Source: Deinococcus hopiensis KR-140
Lineage (GTDB): Bacteria; Deinococcota; Deinococci; Deinococcales; Deinococcaceae
Direction of reading: 5' to 3'
DNA: 46,849 bases
NCBI GenBank assembly: GCA_943327755.2
Contig: CALPYF020000033.1
Coordinates: forward strand, 1 to 46,849
The notes beneath the pieces were generated by a model, which saw only the letters and a list, made by a program, of their open reading frames with translations, was not told where the DNA came from and made no database searches. This document shows, one piece after another, positions 31,756 to 46,436 of the stretch. The translations under genes were made by a program, and so were the position numbers. The number at the start of each line of letters is the position of its first letter. Position 1 is the first letter of the stretch.

Positions 31756-33036
31756 TCAGAATTCGACGCGGCAGTTGTTCTCCTGCTGCCGTTTGCCGCC
31801 CGCGAGAAGCACCGCGTCACCGCTGAGGCTGCCGCCCAGGGCCCCCTGGGCTTGTTCGGGCAGGACGCAGCTGAAGGTCGCGCCGCCCAGCGTCACGTCC
31901 AGTTTCAGGCCGGTCGCGAGCCACGTCAGGCGGTACGTCCAGTCGGCGGGGAGTTTCTCGGCGGTGCCGTTCCCGGTCAGGGTGGCGCGGCCACTCCAGC
32001 CGTCGGGTTCGGCCCGGTCGAAGCTCAGGCGGTACGTGAGCTGGAAGGTGCTGAACGTCCAGGTCTGCCCGGCCTTCGGGACGCGGTTCACGCCGTCCAG
32101 CCAGCGGGGCGGTTGCGCCGCGCCGACGCTGCTGCCGGGTGCCAGGGCGCCCAGCGTGAGTTCGCACAGCGTGTCGGTCAGCAGGGCGCGGCCCAGCACG
32201 GTGCGGCCCGGCGTGTACCCGTTGCTGGCGAAGCTGAACAGGCACACGAACGCGCGCGGGTCGCGGTCCTCGCCGATCTGCACGGCCAGCGTGTCCGGGT
32301 ACTGCCGGTCGCTGCGGTCGAAGTACTTGAACTCGGCGGGCGCGCTGCTCAGCCCGGTCGCCTGCCCCTGCCCGGCGCCGCCGCTGGCCGTGTCCACCCG
32401 GACGTTCCATTTCGCTGTGGGCGCTGAGAAGGCCGGGCGGGTCTGGAGTGTCCAGTTCTGCCCCGCCTGCGGCAGCACCGGCCACCCCAGCGCCTGGGGC
32501 GTGGCGGGCCGCGTGAAGCTGGTGGGTGTACCGGTCTCCCGGGTGGCGGTGCAGCCGACGCCGGTGTCCTGCGCGGGGCGGTTCAGGCTGGCGGCGTACG
32601 CGCGGCCCGTCAGGGTGTTCGGTGCGCTGCCGGGGGCGGGCGGCCCGGACACGACGCACAGCAGGCGGTAGTAGGCGCCGCTGCCGATGATCTGACCGTT
32701 CTCGGGTTCCACGGCGAACAGCGCGTACTGGTTCAGTTTCGGCAGGCCGTCCACGATTCCGGTGGCGCGGTCCCGTCCGGCCTTCAGGTCGTCCGGGGTG
32801 AACATGAAGGCCGCGGCGCGGTTCCCGGCGGTGCGGCTGGTGGCTGTGCCGGTCAGCTGGCGGCCCTTCACGGCGCCGGGGGTGGTCAGCCCGAACGTCC
32901 AGTTGCCGATGCCCTCGTCGAACCGCACCTGCCAGGTCTGCGGGCTGTCGAAGGTGAGTGGCAGGCTGAGCGTCTGGGCGTGCGCGGCCCCCAGCGTGAG
33001 GCTGGCCGCGGCGGTCAGGGAGGTCAGGAGTCTCAT
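31756..33036 (-). CDS. Secreted protein with three Cys-pair repeats
   Basis: Not recognised as a known family. Signal peptide 1-20 (ASLTLGAAHA). The mature 405 residues contain three blocks of about 130 residues; each opens with a Q-x-W strand (SPQTWQVRF, AGQNWTLQT, AGQTWTFST), followed by a W-rich strand, and closes with a Cys pair (CVVSG...GCTATR; CLFSF...LCELTL; CVLPE...NCRVEF) 26-35 residues apart. This looks like an ancestral domain tripled, each stabilised by a disulfide. GGAGGT precedes the ATG. Probably an exported binding protein. Confidence 0.7.
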   Translation of the reverse strand: MRLLTSLTAAASLTLGAAHAQTLSLPLTFDSPQTWQVRFDEGIGNWTFGLTTPGAVKGRQLTGTATSRTAGNRAAAFMFTPDDLKAGRDRATGIVDGLPKLNQYALFAVEPENGQIIGSGAYYRLLCVVSGPPAPGSAPNTLTGRAYAASLNRPAQDTGVGCTATRETGTPTSFTRPATPQALGWPVLPQAGQNWTLQTRPAFSAPTAKWNVRVDTASGGAGQGQATGLSSAPAEFKYFDRSDRQYPDTLAVQIGEDRDPRAFVCLFSFASNGYTPGRTVLGRALLTDTLCELTLGALAPGSSVGAAQPPRWLDGVNRVPKAGQTWTFSTFQLTYRLSFDRAEPDGWSGRATLTGNGTAEKLPADWTYRLTWLATGLKLDVTLGGATFSCVLPEQAQGALGGSLSGDAVLLAGGKRQQENNCRVEF

Positions 33037-33133
33037 CGACCTCCATCTAAATCACATTCCTGGGCGGCTGGCCAGCCTGAATGGGGCGTGCCGCCCCGGC
33101 ACCCGCCAGGACGGTACGTCGGGGGGGGACGGG

Positions 33134-34495
<1,362 letters not shown>

Positions 34496-34501
34496 CGCCC
34501 G

Positions 34502-34507
34502 AGTCTA
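34502..34507 (-). promoter_or_regulatory. -10 box TAGACT, leaderless promoter
   Basis: TAGACT 6 nt before the ATG of the ferredoxin-NADP reductase. Confidence 0.5.
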
Positions 34508-34600
34508 TGCACAGGCGGGGCGCGCTGGGAATGCCAACCGTCCAGGATTCGTGTCACATGTACAGAAACACGGCTGGACAGGGGAGGGGATGCACGGGAA

Positions 34601-34630
34601 ACCGCCGCCCCCGGGTGTGGAGGCGGCGGT
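34601..34630 (-). terminator. Terminator after the Crp/Fnr gene
   Basis: ACCGCCGCC / GGCGGCGGT with a 12-nt loop followed by TTCCC on the minus strand, just past the regulator's stop. Confidence 0.6.
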
Positions 34631-34646
34631 GCGGTGCAGCTTGGGG

Positions 34647-35261
<615 letters not shown>

Positions 35262-35343
35262 TCGTTTCGCCTCCTTGGGCGGGTGTGAGGTGTGGTCGCG
35301 GGTGCCGGGTGATGGGGTGGTGCCCCTTTCCCGACGTGCTCAC

Positions 35344-35372
35344 AGTGTAACCCAATCTCACTTTTTTGTAAA
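35344..35372 (-). promoter_or_regulatory. Crp/Fnr gene promoter (TTTACA-17-TACACT)
   Basis: TTTACA (35367-35372) and TACACT (35344-35349) on the minus strand with 17 bp between, in an AT-rich island; leader about 75 nt. Confidence 0.75.
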
Positions 35373-35386
35373 CAGTTTTGTTTCTT

Positions 35387-35404
35387 TAATCTGGCTTTAG
35401 ATTA
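35387..35404. promoter_or_regulatory. Operator-like palindrome TAATCT-N6-AGATTA
   Basis: Perfect 6-bp arms with 6-bp centre, ending 15 bp upstream of the -35 box of the Crp/Fnr gene. The N6 spacing equals that of Crp/Fnr sites, so autoregulation is plausible, though the arm sequence differs from TGTGA. Confidence 0.45.
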
Positions 35405-35520
35405 CAGATCCTCGCCTGGGCCTCCGTCACACGGACACGCACCAGCACGGCGTCCACCACCGCAGTGTGCGCCGCCGCGCCTCACCGACCCCTCACGGCC
35501 CGGCGGATAAAGACAGCGGG

Positions 35521-35561
35521 AATAAAGAAACCGGGGTGAGGCGTCACCGCCCACCCCGGTT
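35521..35561 (-). terminator. gyrA terminator
   Basis: On the minus strand AACCGGGGTG / CACCCCGGTT with a nested GGCG/CGCC extension (14 bp in all, one bulge) and the T-rich tail TCTTTATT. The clearest intrinsic terminator in the window. Confidence 0.85.
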
Positions 35562-35575
35562 CTGGCGTCAGGGGG

Positions 35576-38011
<2,436 letters not shown>

Positions 38012-38099
38012 GTGGCTCCAGTCGTGAGGCTGCTGCGGCCCGGCAGTGGCGCCGCTTCAACCTGAAATGTCGAGGCCCGGCCTGTCCGGGGATGGATTG

Positions 38100-38105
38100 A
38101 TTCTA
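38100..38105 (-). promoter_or_regulatory. gyrA -10 box TAGAAT
   Basis: TAGAAT on the minus strand with the RDRM-like site occupying the -35 region; leader about 85 nt. Confidence 0.6.
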
Positions 38106-38114
38106 TCACACTCA

Positions 38115-38131
38115 TTATGCTCTTGGCGTAA
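38115..38131. promoter_or_regulatory. RDRM-like DdrO operator upstream of gyrA
   Basis: The 17-bp palindrome TTATGCTCTTGGCGTAA matches the Deinococcus radiation/desiccation response motif TTATGTCATTGACATAA at 12 of 17 positions, including both outer arms. gyrA belongs to the known DdrO/IrrE regulon in Deinococcus, and the site lies over the -35 region, so DdrO repression relieved after DNA damage is inferred. Confidence 0.75.
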
Positions 38132-38237
38132 TAGAACCGGCTCCCTCAATGACCCCATTGTACCCCAGAATTCCCGCACCACACCGTCACTCCCGCCACC
38201 CCGACCCCGGCAGCCGACCCGCCAGACTGCACCCTCC

Positions 38238-39008
38238 ATGACCACCTCCGAACAGCCACCCGGCGGGCTCCTCAATTTCCGCCGCAGCCTCCCCGGCCTG
38301 TGCCGCAGCGACACCCTCAGCCGCCTCACGCCAGACGGTCGGCGCGACCTGAAGGCCCTGAACCTCAGCCGCATCATCGACCTGCGCAGCCGCACCGAAC
38401 GCGCGGCCGATCCACCCCCGTTCCTGGGCCACCCCGCCGACCTGAACCTGCCCCTGCTCCCGTGGCACCACCGCGCCCTTAACGAAGCCAGCGCCGCCGC
38501 CCGCAGCAACGCCGACCACATGACCGCCATGCTCGACCACGCGCCCAACCAGATCGTGACCGTCCTGGGCGCGATCCTCGACGCCCCACCCGGCCCGGTC
38601 CTCATTCACTGCCACGCGGGCAAGGACCGCACCGGCCTGATCGCCGCCCTGTGCAGTGAACTCGCCGGACGGACCCGCGACCAGACGGCCGCCGACTACG
38701 CCGCCAGCGGTCCCGCCCTGCGCGATTTCTACCTGGACCAGCAGGCCCGCCGCACGCCCGAGGAGTGGGCGCACCTCGCCCCGTTCGCCGTGACCCGCGC
38801 CGACGTCATCCTGCAGGCCCTGACCCACCTCGATCACACCTGGGGTGGCCCGCACCCCTACCTGACCGCTCACGGCCTGACCCGGGCTGATATCGGGGCG
38901 CTCCGGAACCGGCTCCTCGACGTGAAAAAACCCGCATCGGGCGGGGGTGTCGTCGCCCCCACCACCGGGGCAGACGTGAGCCCACATTCCACCGCGCGCG
39001 ACATATGA
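38238..39008 (+). CDS. Tyrosine phosphatase (Y_phosphatase3 type)
   Basis: Cytoplasmic protein tyrosine/lipid phosphatase of 256 residues. The P-loop is HCHAGKDRTGLIAAL (about 126-140), the C-x5-R signature with the GKDRTG form found in LipA/MptpB-like enzymes, and the N-terminal FRRSLPGLCRSDTLSRLT resembles the 'NFRDLGG...RSD' opening. The C-terminal tail (about 235-256) is low-complexity. Its stop codon is embedded in TATGAT, the -10 box for the next gene 11 nt away. Possible link: signalling to the adjacent Roadblock proteins, unproven. No SD seen. Confidence 0.85.
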   Translation: MTTSEQPPGGLLNFRRSLPGLCRSDTLSRLTPDGRRDLKALNLSRIIDLRSRTERAADPPPFLGHPADLNLPLLPWHHRALNEASAAARSNADHMTAMLDHAPNQIVTVLGAILDAPPGPVLIHCHAGKDRTGLIAALCSELAGRTRDQTAADYAASGPALRDFYLDQQARRTPEEWAHLAPFAVTRADVILQALTHLDHTWGGPHPYLTAHGLTRADIGALRNRLLDVKKPASGGGVVAPTTGADVSPHSTARDI

Positions 39009-39009
39009 T
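39004..39009 (+). promoter_or_regulatory. -10 box TATGAT for the Roadblock cluster
   Basis: TATGAT overlaps the phosphatase stop codon and lies 9 nt before the ATG at 39019. No SD is seen for that ATG. Confidence 0.45.
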
Positions 39010-39018
39010 GCAAAGCAC

Positions 39019-39369
39019 ATGCTCGATCACCTCACCCAACTGATCCGTGACGTCGACGGAGCCTGGGCCGCCGCGATTGCTGGCCTCGACGGCCTCCTGA
39101 TCGAAGGGCACGCCACGCTCGACGCCGACCTGAGCCTGCTCGTCGCCGAACACGCCGGGCTGTACCGCGCCGCGCACACCGTCTACACCGACACCCTCCA
39201 GGGCGGCGCGCCCCGCGAACTGTACCTGCGCGGCGAGCGCCTGAGCGTGTACCTGCATCCCATCAAGACCGAGTACTTCCTGCTGCTGGCCGTGGACGGC
39301 CGCAGCAACCTCGGGCAGGCGCGCCTGTACGGCCGCGACGCCGCCCGTAAACTGGAGGCCACGCTGTGA
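39019..39369 (+). CDS. Roadblock/LC7-domain protein 1
   Basis: A 116-residue single-domain Roadblock/LC7 protein (MglB-like), a small fold that dimerises and often regulates Ras-like GTPases. IAGLDGLLIEGHA (about 20) is the first strand-turn signature and YFLLLAVDGRSNLGQARLYGRDAARKLE (in part) the C-terminal helix. First of three overlapping Roadblock genes with phosphatase upstream; its TGA overlaps the next GTG (GTGA). No GTPase gene is nearby. Confidence 0.8.
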   Translation: MLDHLTQLIRDVDGAWAAAIAGLDGLLIEGHATLDADLSLLVAEHAGLYRAAHTVYTDTLQGGAPRELYLRGERLSVYLHPIKTEYFLLLAVDGRSNLGQARLYGRDAARKLEATL

Positions 39370-39701
39370 TCCTCGATCCCCTGCGCACCCTGCCCGGCGT
39401 GATCGCCGCCGCCCTGGTCGGCTCTGACGGCCTCGCCGTAGAATCCTACGGTGACGGCGGTGACGGGCTGGCCGCCGAACTCGCCTCGCTGCGCCAGGGC
39501 ATGGACCGCACCGGCCGCCGCCTCGGTACGGGCGAGGTCACCCGACTGGCCTTCACCAGCGAGCGCGTGGAGGTCGTGGCCGTCACCACCGGGCCCTACA
39601 CCCTGGGCGCCGCCATGACGCGCGGCAGCGACACCCGCACCGCCCAGCAGAGCCTCGCGCGGCTGGCCGTCGATCTGGTCATGCCCCGGGAAACTCCATG
39701 A
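39366..39701 (+). CDS. Roadblock/LC7-domain protein 2
   Basis: 111 residues, same fold: LPGVIAAALVGSDGLAVESYG (about 9) and the hydrophobic strand VEVVAVTTGPYTLGAAMTRGSD. GTG start inside the previous stop (GTGA) and ATGA overlap with the next gene show tight translational coupling, so the three proteins are likely made in similar amounts and may assemble together. Confidence 0.78.
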   Translation: MILDPLRTLPGVIAAALVGSDGLAVESYGDGGDGLAAELASLRQGMDRTGRRLGTGEVTRLAFTSERVEVVAVTTGPYTLGAAMTRGSDTRTAQQSLARLAVDLVMPRETP

Positions 39702-40018
39702 TCGAGGGGCTCATGGACGTGCGCGGTGTGCGCCACACCGCCCTGGTCGGCCCGGACGGCAAGGTCATCGCCAAGGCGGGCCTGAAGGAAGCGGAACTGC
39801 CCGCCGAACTGACCCTGGTCGCGGCCGGGCGCGCCGTGATCGGCAGTCTCCAGAGCAACCTGAACACCGAGGGCTGGCAGGAACTCCTCCTCGACGTGGA
39901 CGGCGGCCCCGTACTGCTCACCCCGCACGGCAATCAGGTGCTGCTCACCGCGTTCGACGACGTGTCCAGCCTGGGCCGGGTGCGGTACGCGGTGCGCCGC
40001 CTGCTCGGCGCGGTCTGA
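39698..40018 (+). CDS. Roadblock/LC7-domain protein 3
   Basis: 106 residues: VRGVRHTALVGPDGKVIAKAG (in part, about 8) and VLLTPHGNQVLLTAFDDVSSLGRVRYAVRRL. Overlaps the second Roadblock gene by ATGA. The lowest similarity of the three, with a shorter N-terminus. Three divergent paralogues in a row suggest a heteromeric complex rather than redundancy. Confidence 0.75.
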   Translation: MIEGLMDVRGVRHTALVGPDGKVIAKAGLKEAELPAELTLVAAGRAVIGSLQSNLNTEGWQELLLDVDGGPVLLTPHGNQVLLTAFDDVSSLGRVRYAVRRLLGAV

Positions 40019-40121
40019 CGTCCAGCGGCTCCGGATGGCCCTCCAGCGATGGGGGGCCTTCTGCCTGCCGTCCAGGGGCAGGGGGAAGAGGGGCGTTGCA
40101 TTCGTCCCGCCGCGCGCGCGG

Positions 40122-40127
40122 TAGCGT
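40122..40127 (+). promoter_or_regulatory. -10 box TAGCGT, leaderless hemB promoter
   Basis: TAGCGT 6 nt before the hemB ATG; no SD. Confidence 0.45.
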
Positions 40128-40133
40128 ACGGGC

Positions 40134-41135
40134 ATGGACCGTCCCCGCCGCCTGCGCCGCACGCCCGCCCTGCGCGCCCTGACCCGCGAGGTGCACCTGC
40201 ACCCCAGCCAGTTCATCCACCCGATCTTCGTGCACGAGCGGGATACCGTGACCGACATCGCCACCATGCCCGGCGTGCAGCGCCACTCCATCGAGAGTGC
40301 CGTCCAGCAGGCCCGCGAGGCCCTGGCCCTGGGCATCCCCAGCGTGATCCTCTTCGGTATCCCCGACCACAAGGACGCCGTGGGCACCCAGGCGTACGCC
40401 GACGAGGGCATCATCCAGCGGGCCACGCGCGCCATCAAGGCCAGCGTGCCCGGCATCAACGTCATCGCCGACACCTGCCTGTGCGAGTACACCGACCACG
40501 GCCACTGCGGGCCGCTGTGCGAGGTGCCCGGCCAGAGCGGCGCGGACGCCTGGACGGTCGACAACGACCCCAGCCTGGACCTGCTGGCCCGCACTGCCGT
40601 CTCGCAGGCCCGCGCCGGAGCGGACGTCGTGGCCCCCAGCGCCATGATGGACGGACAGGTCGCCGCCATCCGCGCCGCACTGGACGGGGCGGGCTTCACG
40701 CACACCCCGATCATGAGTTACGCCGTGAAGTACGCCAGCGCCTACTACGGCCCCTTCCGCGACGCCGCCGGGTCCACCCCCAGCGTCGGCAACCGCGCCA
40801 CCTACCAGATGGACCCCGCCGGCGGCTACCGCGAGGCCCTGCGCGAGGCCCGCCTGGACGCCGAACAGGGCGCCGACACCCTGATGGTCAAACCCGCCCT
40901 GGCCTACCTGGACGTCCTGAACCTCCTGAAGCGCGAATTCGACCTGCCCGTCGTGGCGTACAACGTCAGCGGCGAGTACTCGTTGATCAAGGCCGCCGCC
41001 GCCGCCGGATTCATGGACGAACGCCGCACCGTGCTGGAAACCCTGACCGGCATGCGCCGCGCCGGCGCGGACGCGATCATCACCTACCACGCCATGGACG
41101 CCGCCCGCTGGCTGGCCGAGGACGCGCGGGCATGA
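40134..41135 (+). CDS. hemB: Delta-aminolevulinic acid dehydratase (porphobilinogen synthase)
   Basis: Condenses two 5-aminolevulinate molecules to porphobilinogen for haem synthesis, 333 residues. Zinc site DTCLCEYTDHGHCG (about 118-131) carries the three Cys of the zinc-dependent form. The Schiff-base lysines are in AVKYASAYYGPFRDAAG (about 199) and DTLMVKPALAYLDVL (about 250). TAGCGT 6 nt before the ATG suggests leaderless start. The next gene's ATG overlaps its TGA (ATGA), and a haem-related ABM protein follows. Confidence 0.96.
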   Translation: MDRPRRLRRTPALRALTREVHLHPSQFIHPIFVHERDTVTDIATMPGVQRHSIESAVQQAREALALGIPSVILFGIPDHKDAVGTQAYADEGIIQRATRAIKASVPGINVIADTCLCEYTDHGHCGPLCEVPGQSGADAWTVDNDPSLDLLARTAVSQARAGADVVAPSAMMDGQVAAIRAALDGAGFTHTPIMSYAVKYASAYYGPFRDAAGSTPSVGNRATYQMDPAGGYREALREARLDAEQGADTLMVKPALAYLDVLNLLKREFDLPVVAYNVSGEYSLIKAAAAAGFMDERRTVLETLTGMRRAGADAIITYHAMDAARWLAEDARA

Positions 41136-41671
41136 CCAGCGCCGTCAACCCCATCCGCGTGGACTGGATTCCCACCGGAGTGTGGCCGGGCCGCCTGGGC
41201 CTGACCTTCGCGCCCGGCAAGAAGGGCGGCAGCGTGTACCAGCCCGGCGTGACGCACGACCGCAGCGTCACGGAGGACATGCGCACCCTCGCGCAGCAGG
41301 GCACGAACGTCATCGCGCCCCTCATCGAGGACTTCGAGTTCGACCTGCTCGGCATGGACGGGTACCACGACGCCGCCTCCGAGTACAGCATCGAGGTCGC
41401 CCCGTACCCCATCCCCGACCAGCACGCGCCGCACGACCCGCGTGACTTCGCCGCGTACGTGGACGAACTCATGACCCACCTGCTCGACGGGCGCAGCGTC
41501 GTCGTGCACTGCCGGGGCGGCCTGGGCCGCGCGGGCCTGACCGCCGCGTGCCTGCTCGTGCAGGGCGGCCTGACCGCCGACGGCGCCATTGCCCTGGTCC
41601 GCGAGACCCGCAGCCCGCACGCCATCGAAACGGCGCAGCAGGAACAGTTCATCCACGACTTCGCCCGGTGA
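41132..41671 (+). CDS. CDKN3-like dual-specificity phosphatase
   Basis: Cytoplasmic phosphatase of 179 residues with P-loop VVHCRGGLGRAGLTAACLL (about 130), the C-x5-R signature, and the Asp-containing loop PIPDQHAPHDP (about 90-100) expected for the general acid. Resembles CDKN3/KAP-type phosphatases often adjacent to metabolic genes in bacteria; substrate unknown. Coupled to hemB through an ATGA overlap. The Roadblock-linked phosphatase at 38238 is of a different subfamily. Confidence 0.8.
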   Translation: MTSAVNPIRVDWIPTGVWPGRLGLTFAPGKKGGSVYQPGVTHDRSVTEDMRTLAQQGTNVIAPLIEDFEFDLLGMDGYHDAASEYSIEVAPYPIPDQHAPHDPRDFAAYVDELMTHLLDGRSVVVHCRGGLGRAGLTAACLLVQGGLTADGAIALVRETRSPHAIETAQQEQFIHDFAR

Positions 41672-41684
41672 CTGGAGGTTCCCC

Positions 41685-41987
41685 ATGATCAGCGTCGCCA
41701 ACCGCATCCACGTGAAACCCGAGTACCACGACGCCTTCGAGGCACGCTTTCGCGAGCGGGCCGGACTGGTGGACGGCATGCCGGGGTTCATCGCCAACCA
41801 CGTCCTGCGCCCCACCCGCGATGGGGACCCGTTCGTGGTGCTCACCTTCTGGGAGTCCCGCGAGGCGTTTGAGGCCTGGACGACCAGCGACGCCTTCCGT
41901 CAGGGGCACGCCCGCAGCGGCACCCTCCCGAAGGACGCCTTCAGCGGCCCGAACGTCCTGGAAATCCACGAGGTCGTCGCCCGCTGA
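41685..41987 (+). CDS. ABM-domain monooxygenase (HmoA/IsdG-like)
   Basis: 100 residues, antibiotic-biosynthesis-monooxygenase fold: ISVANRIHVKPEYHDAFEARF (in part), FVVLTFWESREAFEAWTTSDAF (in part) with the conserved Trp. Haem-degrading members (IsdG, HmoA) use an Asn-Trp-His set; an Asn is in SVANRI and a His in KRR-free IANHVL, so haem turnover is possible but unproven. GGAGG precedes the ATG 13 nt after the phosphatase stop. Co-transcription with hemB would link haem synthesis and breakdown. Confidence 0.72.
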   Translation: MISVANRIHVKPEYHDAFEARFRERAGLVDGMPGFIANHVLRPTRDGDPFVVLTFWESREAFEAWTTSDAFRQGHARSGTLPKDAFSGPNVLEIHEVVAR

Positions 41988-42003
41988 CGGCAGCGGGCCG
42001 GAC

Positions 42004-42009
42004 TACACT
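42004..42009 (+). promoter_or_regulatory. -10 box TACACT, leaderless promoter
   Basis: TACACT 6 nt before the ATG at 42016. Confidence 0.5.
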
Positions 42010-42015
42010 GGACGC

Positions 42016-42510
42016 ATGAAGCCTCTTGCCCTGCTCGGCGTGGCCCTGCTGGCCTCCGTCCTCGGTGCGTGCGCGCCCTCCGTGACCGCCCTGCAGACCG
42101 GGCGGATCGTGAATGCCGTGACGGGCGAGGAGGGCACCGTGACGTTCCGGCGCGGAACCCTCTCGCCCCGGTTGGGTGATCCGTTCGCGCCAGACAACGC
42201 CACCATCCGCATCGGCGGGCGTACCTACTCGGGCCGGACGTACCTGATCGGGGGCGGCGCGCTTCCGGGCGGGCTGGGGTTCAGCGTGGCGTTCGGTGCG
42301 GGCAGTGGCACGGACGGCAGCACCTTCACGGGTGGCAGCACCCGCGTGGAGGGGGGCCGCCCCGTCCCCGCCTACACCGGGAACCTGATCGCCCGTGCCG
42401 AGGGAGCCCCGCCCGCCCTGCTGACCTGCACCCTGACCGTGGACGCGCAGGAACGCGGCGTCGGCGAGTGCTTCGACGGGGCTGGCACCCGCTACGCCCT
42501 GCAGTTCTGA
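42016..42510 (+). CDS. Putative lipoprotein, 164 aa
   Basis: Not recognised. Signal peptide with lipobox LGAC (Cys about 17). The mature part is beta-rich and Gly-rich, with a single Cys pair (about 137 and 149: LLTCTLTVD...GVGECFDG), probably disulfide-bonded. TACACT lies 6 nt before the ATG. Stands alone between the hemB operon and a deoxyribosyltransferase-like gene. Confidence 0.65.
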   Translation: MKPLALLGVALLASVLGACAPSVTALQTGRIVNAVTGEEGTVTFRRGTLSPRLGDPFAPDNATIRIGGRTYSGRTYLIGGGALPGGLGFSVAFGAGSGTDGSTFTGGSTRVEGGRPVPAYTGNLIARAEGAPPALLTCTLTVDAQERGVGECFDGAGTRYALQF

Positions 42511-42536
42511 ATGTTCCAGTGGGGGAGAGGCCGCGC

Positions 42537-42854
42537 GTGGTGTGCCTGTGCGGCAGCGTGCGTTTCCTGGCCGAGTTCGACGCGGCGGCGCTGGCCGAGA
42601 CGCTGGCGGGGCGGATCGTCCTGAGTGTCGGCAGTCACCGCCAGCGGGACGAGGACGCCCTCGCGCACCTGAGCAGCGCGGAGCGGGCCGCTGCCTTGAA
42701 CCGCCTGGGTGAGTTGCACCTGCGCAAGATCGATCTCGCGGACGAGGTTCTGATCATCAACCCCGGCGGGTACGTGGGGGAGTCCACCCGCCGGGAGATC
42801 GCGTACGCGCGGCAGACCGGGAAACCGGTGCGGAGCCTTGAGCCGCTGACGTGA
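42537..42854 (+). CDS. Nucleoside 2-deoxyribosyltransferase-like protein
   Basis: About 105 residues. The opening VVCLCGSVRFLAEF and the closing LHLRKIDLADEVLIINPGGYVGESTRREIAYARQTGKPV (in part) are the hallmarks of the nucleoside 2-deoxyribosyltransferase-like fold, used in nucleotide salvage or nucleotide-derivative sensing. GTG 42537 is chosen because GGGGGAGAGG ends about 7 nt upstream; a GTG at 42519 is the alternative. The catalytic Glu of true transferases may be that in GESTRRE. Substrate unknown. Confidence 0.65.
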   Translation: MVCLCGSVRFLAEFDAAALAETLAGRIVLSVGSHRQRDEDALAHLSSAERAAALNRLGELHLRKIDLADEVLIINPGGYVGESTRREIAYARQTGKPVRSLEPLT

Positions 42855-42863
42855 CAGGACAGC

Positions 42864-42887
42864 GCCCCGCCGACCGACTGGCGGGGC
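42864..42887. terminator. Bidirectional terminator before sdhB
   Basis: Perfect 8-bp stem GCCCCGCC / GGCGGGGC, 8-nt loop, in the gap between the convergent deoxyribosyltransferase-like gene and sdhB. Confidence 0.55.
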
Positions 42888-42908
42888 GGGGCTTCACGGT
42901 GCTTTGGT

Positions 42909-43673
<765 letters not shown>

Positions 43674-43692
43674 GGAGATTCCTTCCGCCGCG

Positions 43693-45450
<1,758 letters not shown>

Positions 45451-45502
45451 AGTCAACTTCCTTTACGGGCTGCGCCGCATGGCGGCAGCCCAGAACAAGA
45501 AC

Positions 45503-45879
<377 letters not shown>

Positions 45880-45880
<1 letters not shown>

Positions 45881-46236
45881 CAGTACCCTCCCAGGATGCG
45901 CGGCATGACCACCCACGCTGCGCCCACGAAGGCCAGCAGGCTGATCGCCATCACGCCGTACCACATCTGCCGCTGGTACGCCACGCCGAAGCCCGTGAAG
46001 TCCATCACGATGATGCGCAGACCGTTGAACGCGTGGTACACCACGCCCGCGGTCACGAACAGCAGCCCGATCCGGAACGGCCACAGGTCGTAGGTCTCGT
46101 GAATCGCCATGTAGAAGCGCTCACCGAAGATGAACGACCCGATGCTGAACACGTGCAGCATCAGGTACAACAGAATTGCCAGCCCCGACAGGCGGTGAAG
46201 CAGGAACGCCCACTGCCCCTCTCTTCCTCGGTACAT
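45880..46236 (-). CDS. sdhC: Succinate dehydrogenase cytochrome b556 subunit SdhC
   Basis: 118 residues with three membrane helices; HRLSGLAILLYLMLHVFSIG (about 13-32) is the SdhC signature, with the His of LMLHVF as probable haem b ligand. GAGGAGGT precedes the ATG. First gene of sdhCDAB. The leader upstream to about 46430 shows no convincing consensus promoter. Confidence 0.9.
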
Positions 46237-46423
46237 CCAAACCTCCTCGACGTCTCAGCCCCGTCTCGCCAACACACTAGGGCGAACGTTATGCCGTGTG
46301 GGTGACCATTCACACCACGCTTTCAGACAGAAACCAGAATACCACCCGTGCGGTAAGCTGCGCCCCCTCCCGGCCCGCAGCGCAGAACGCCCCGATGTCA
46401 CCGCGTGGGGGGCATGCAGGCGC

Positions 46424-46429
46424 TACCCT
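46424..46429 (+). promoter_or_regulatory. -10 box TACCCT, leaderless promoter
   Basis: TACCCT 7 nt before the ATG at 46437. Confidence 0.45.
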
Positions 46430-46436
46430 GCAGGGC

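Noticed and set aside
46237..46370. Crp site TGTGAATGGTCACC upstream of sdhC
   Set aside because: Half-site spacing is N4 instead of N6, so it does not fit a Crp/Fnr site.
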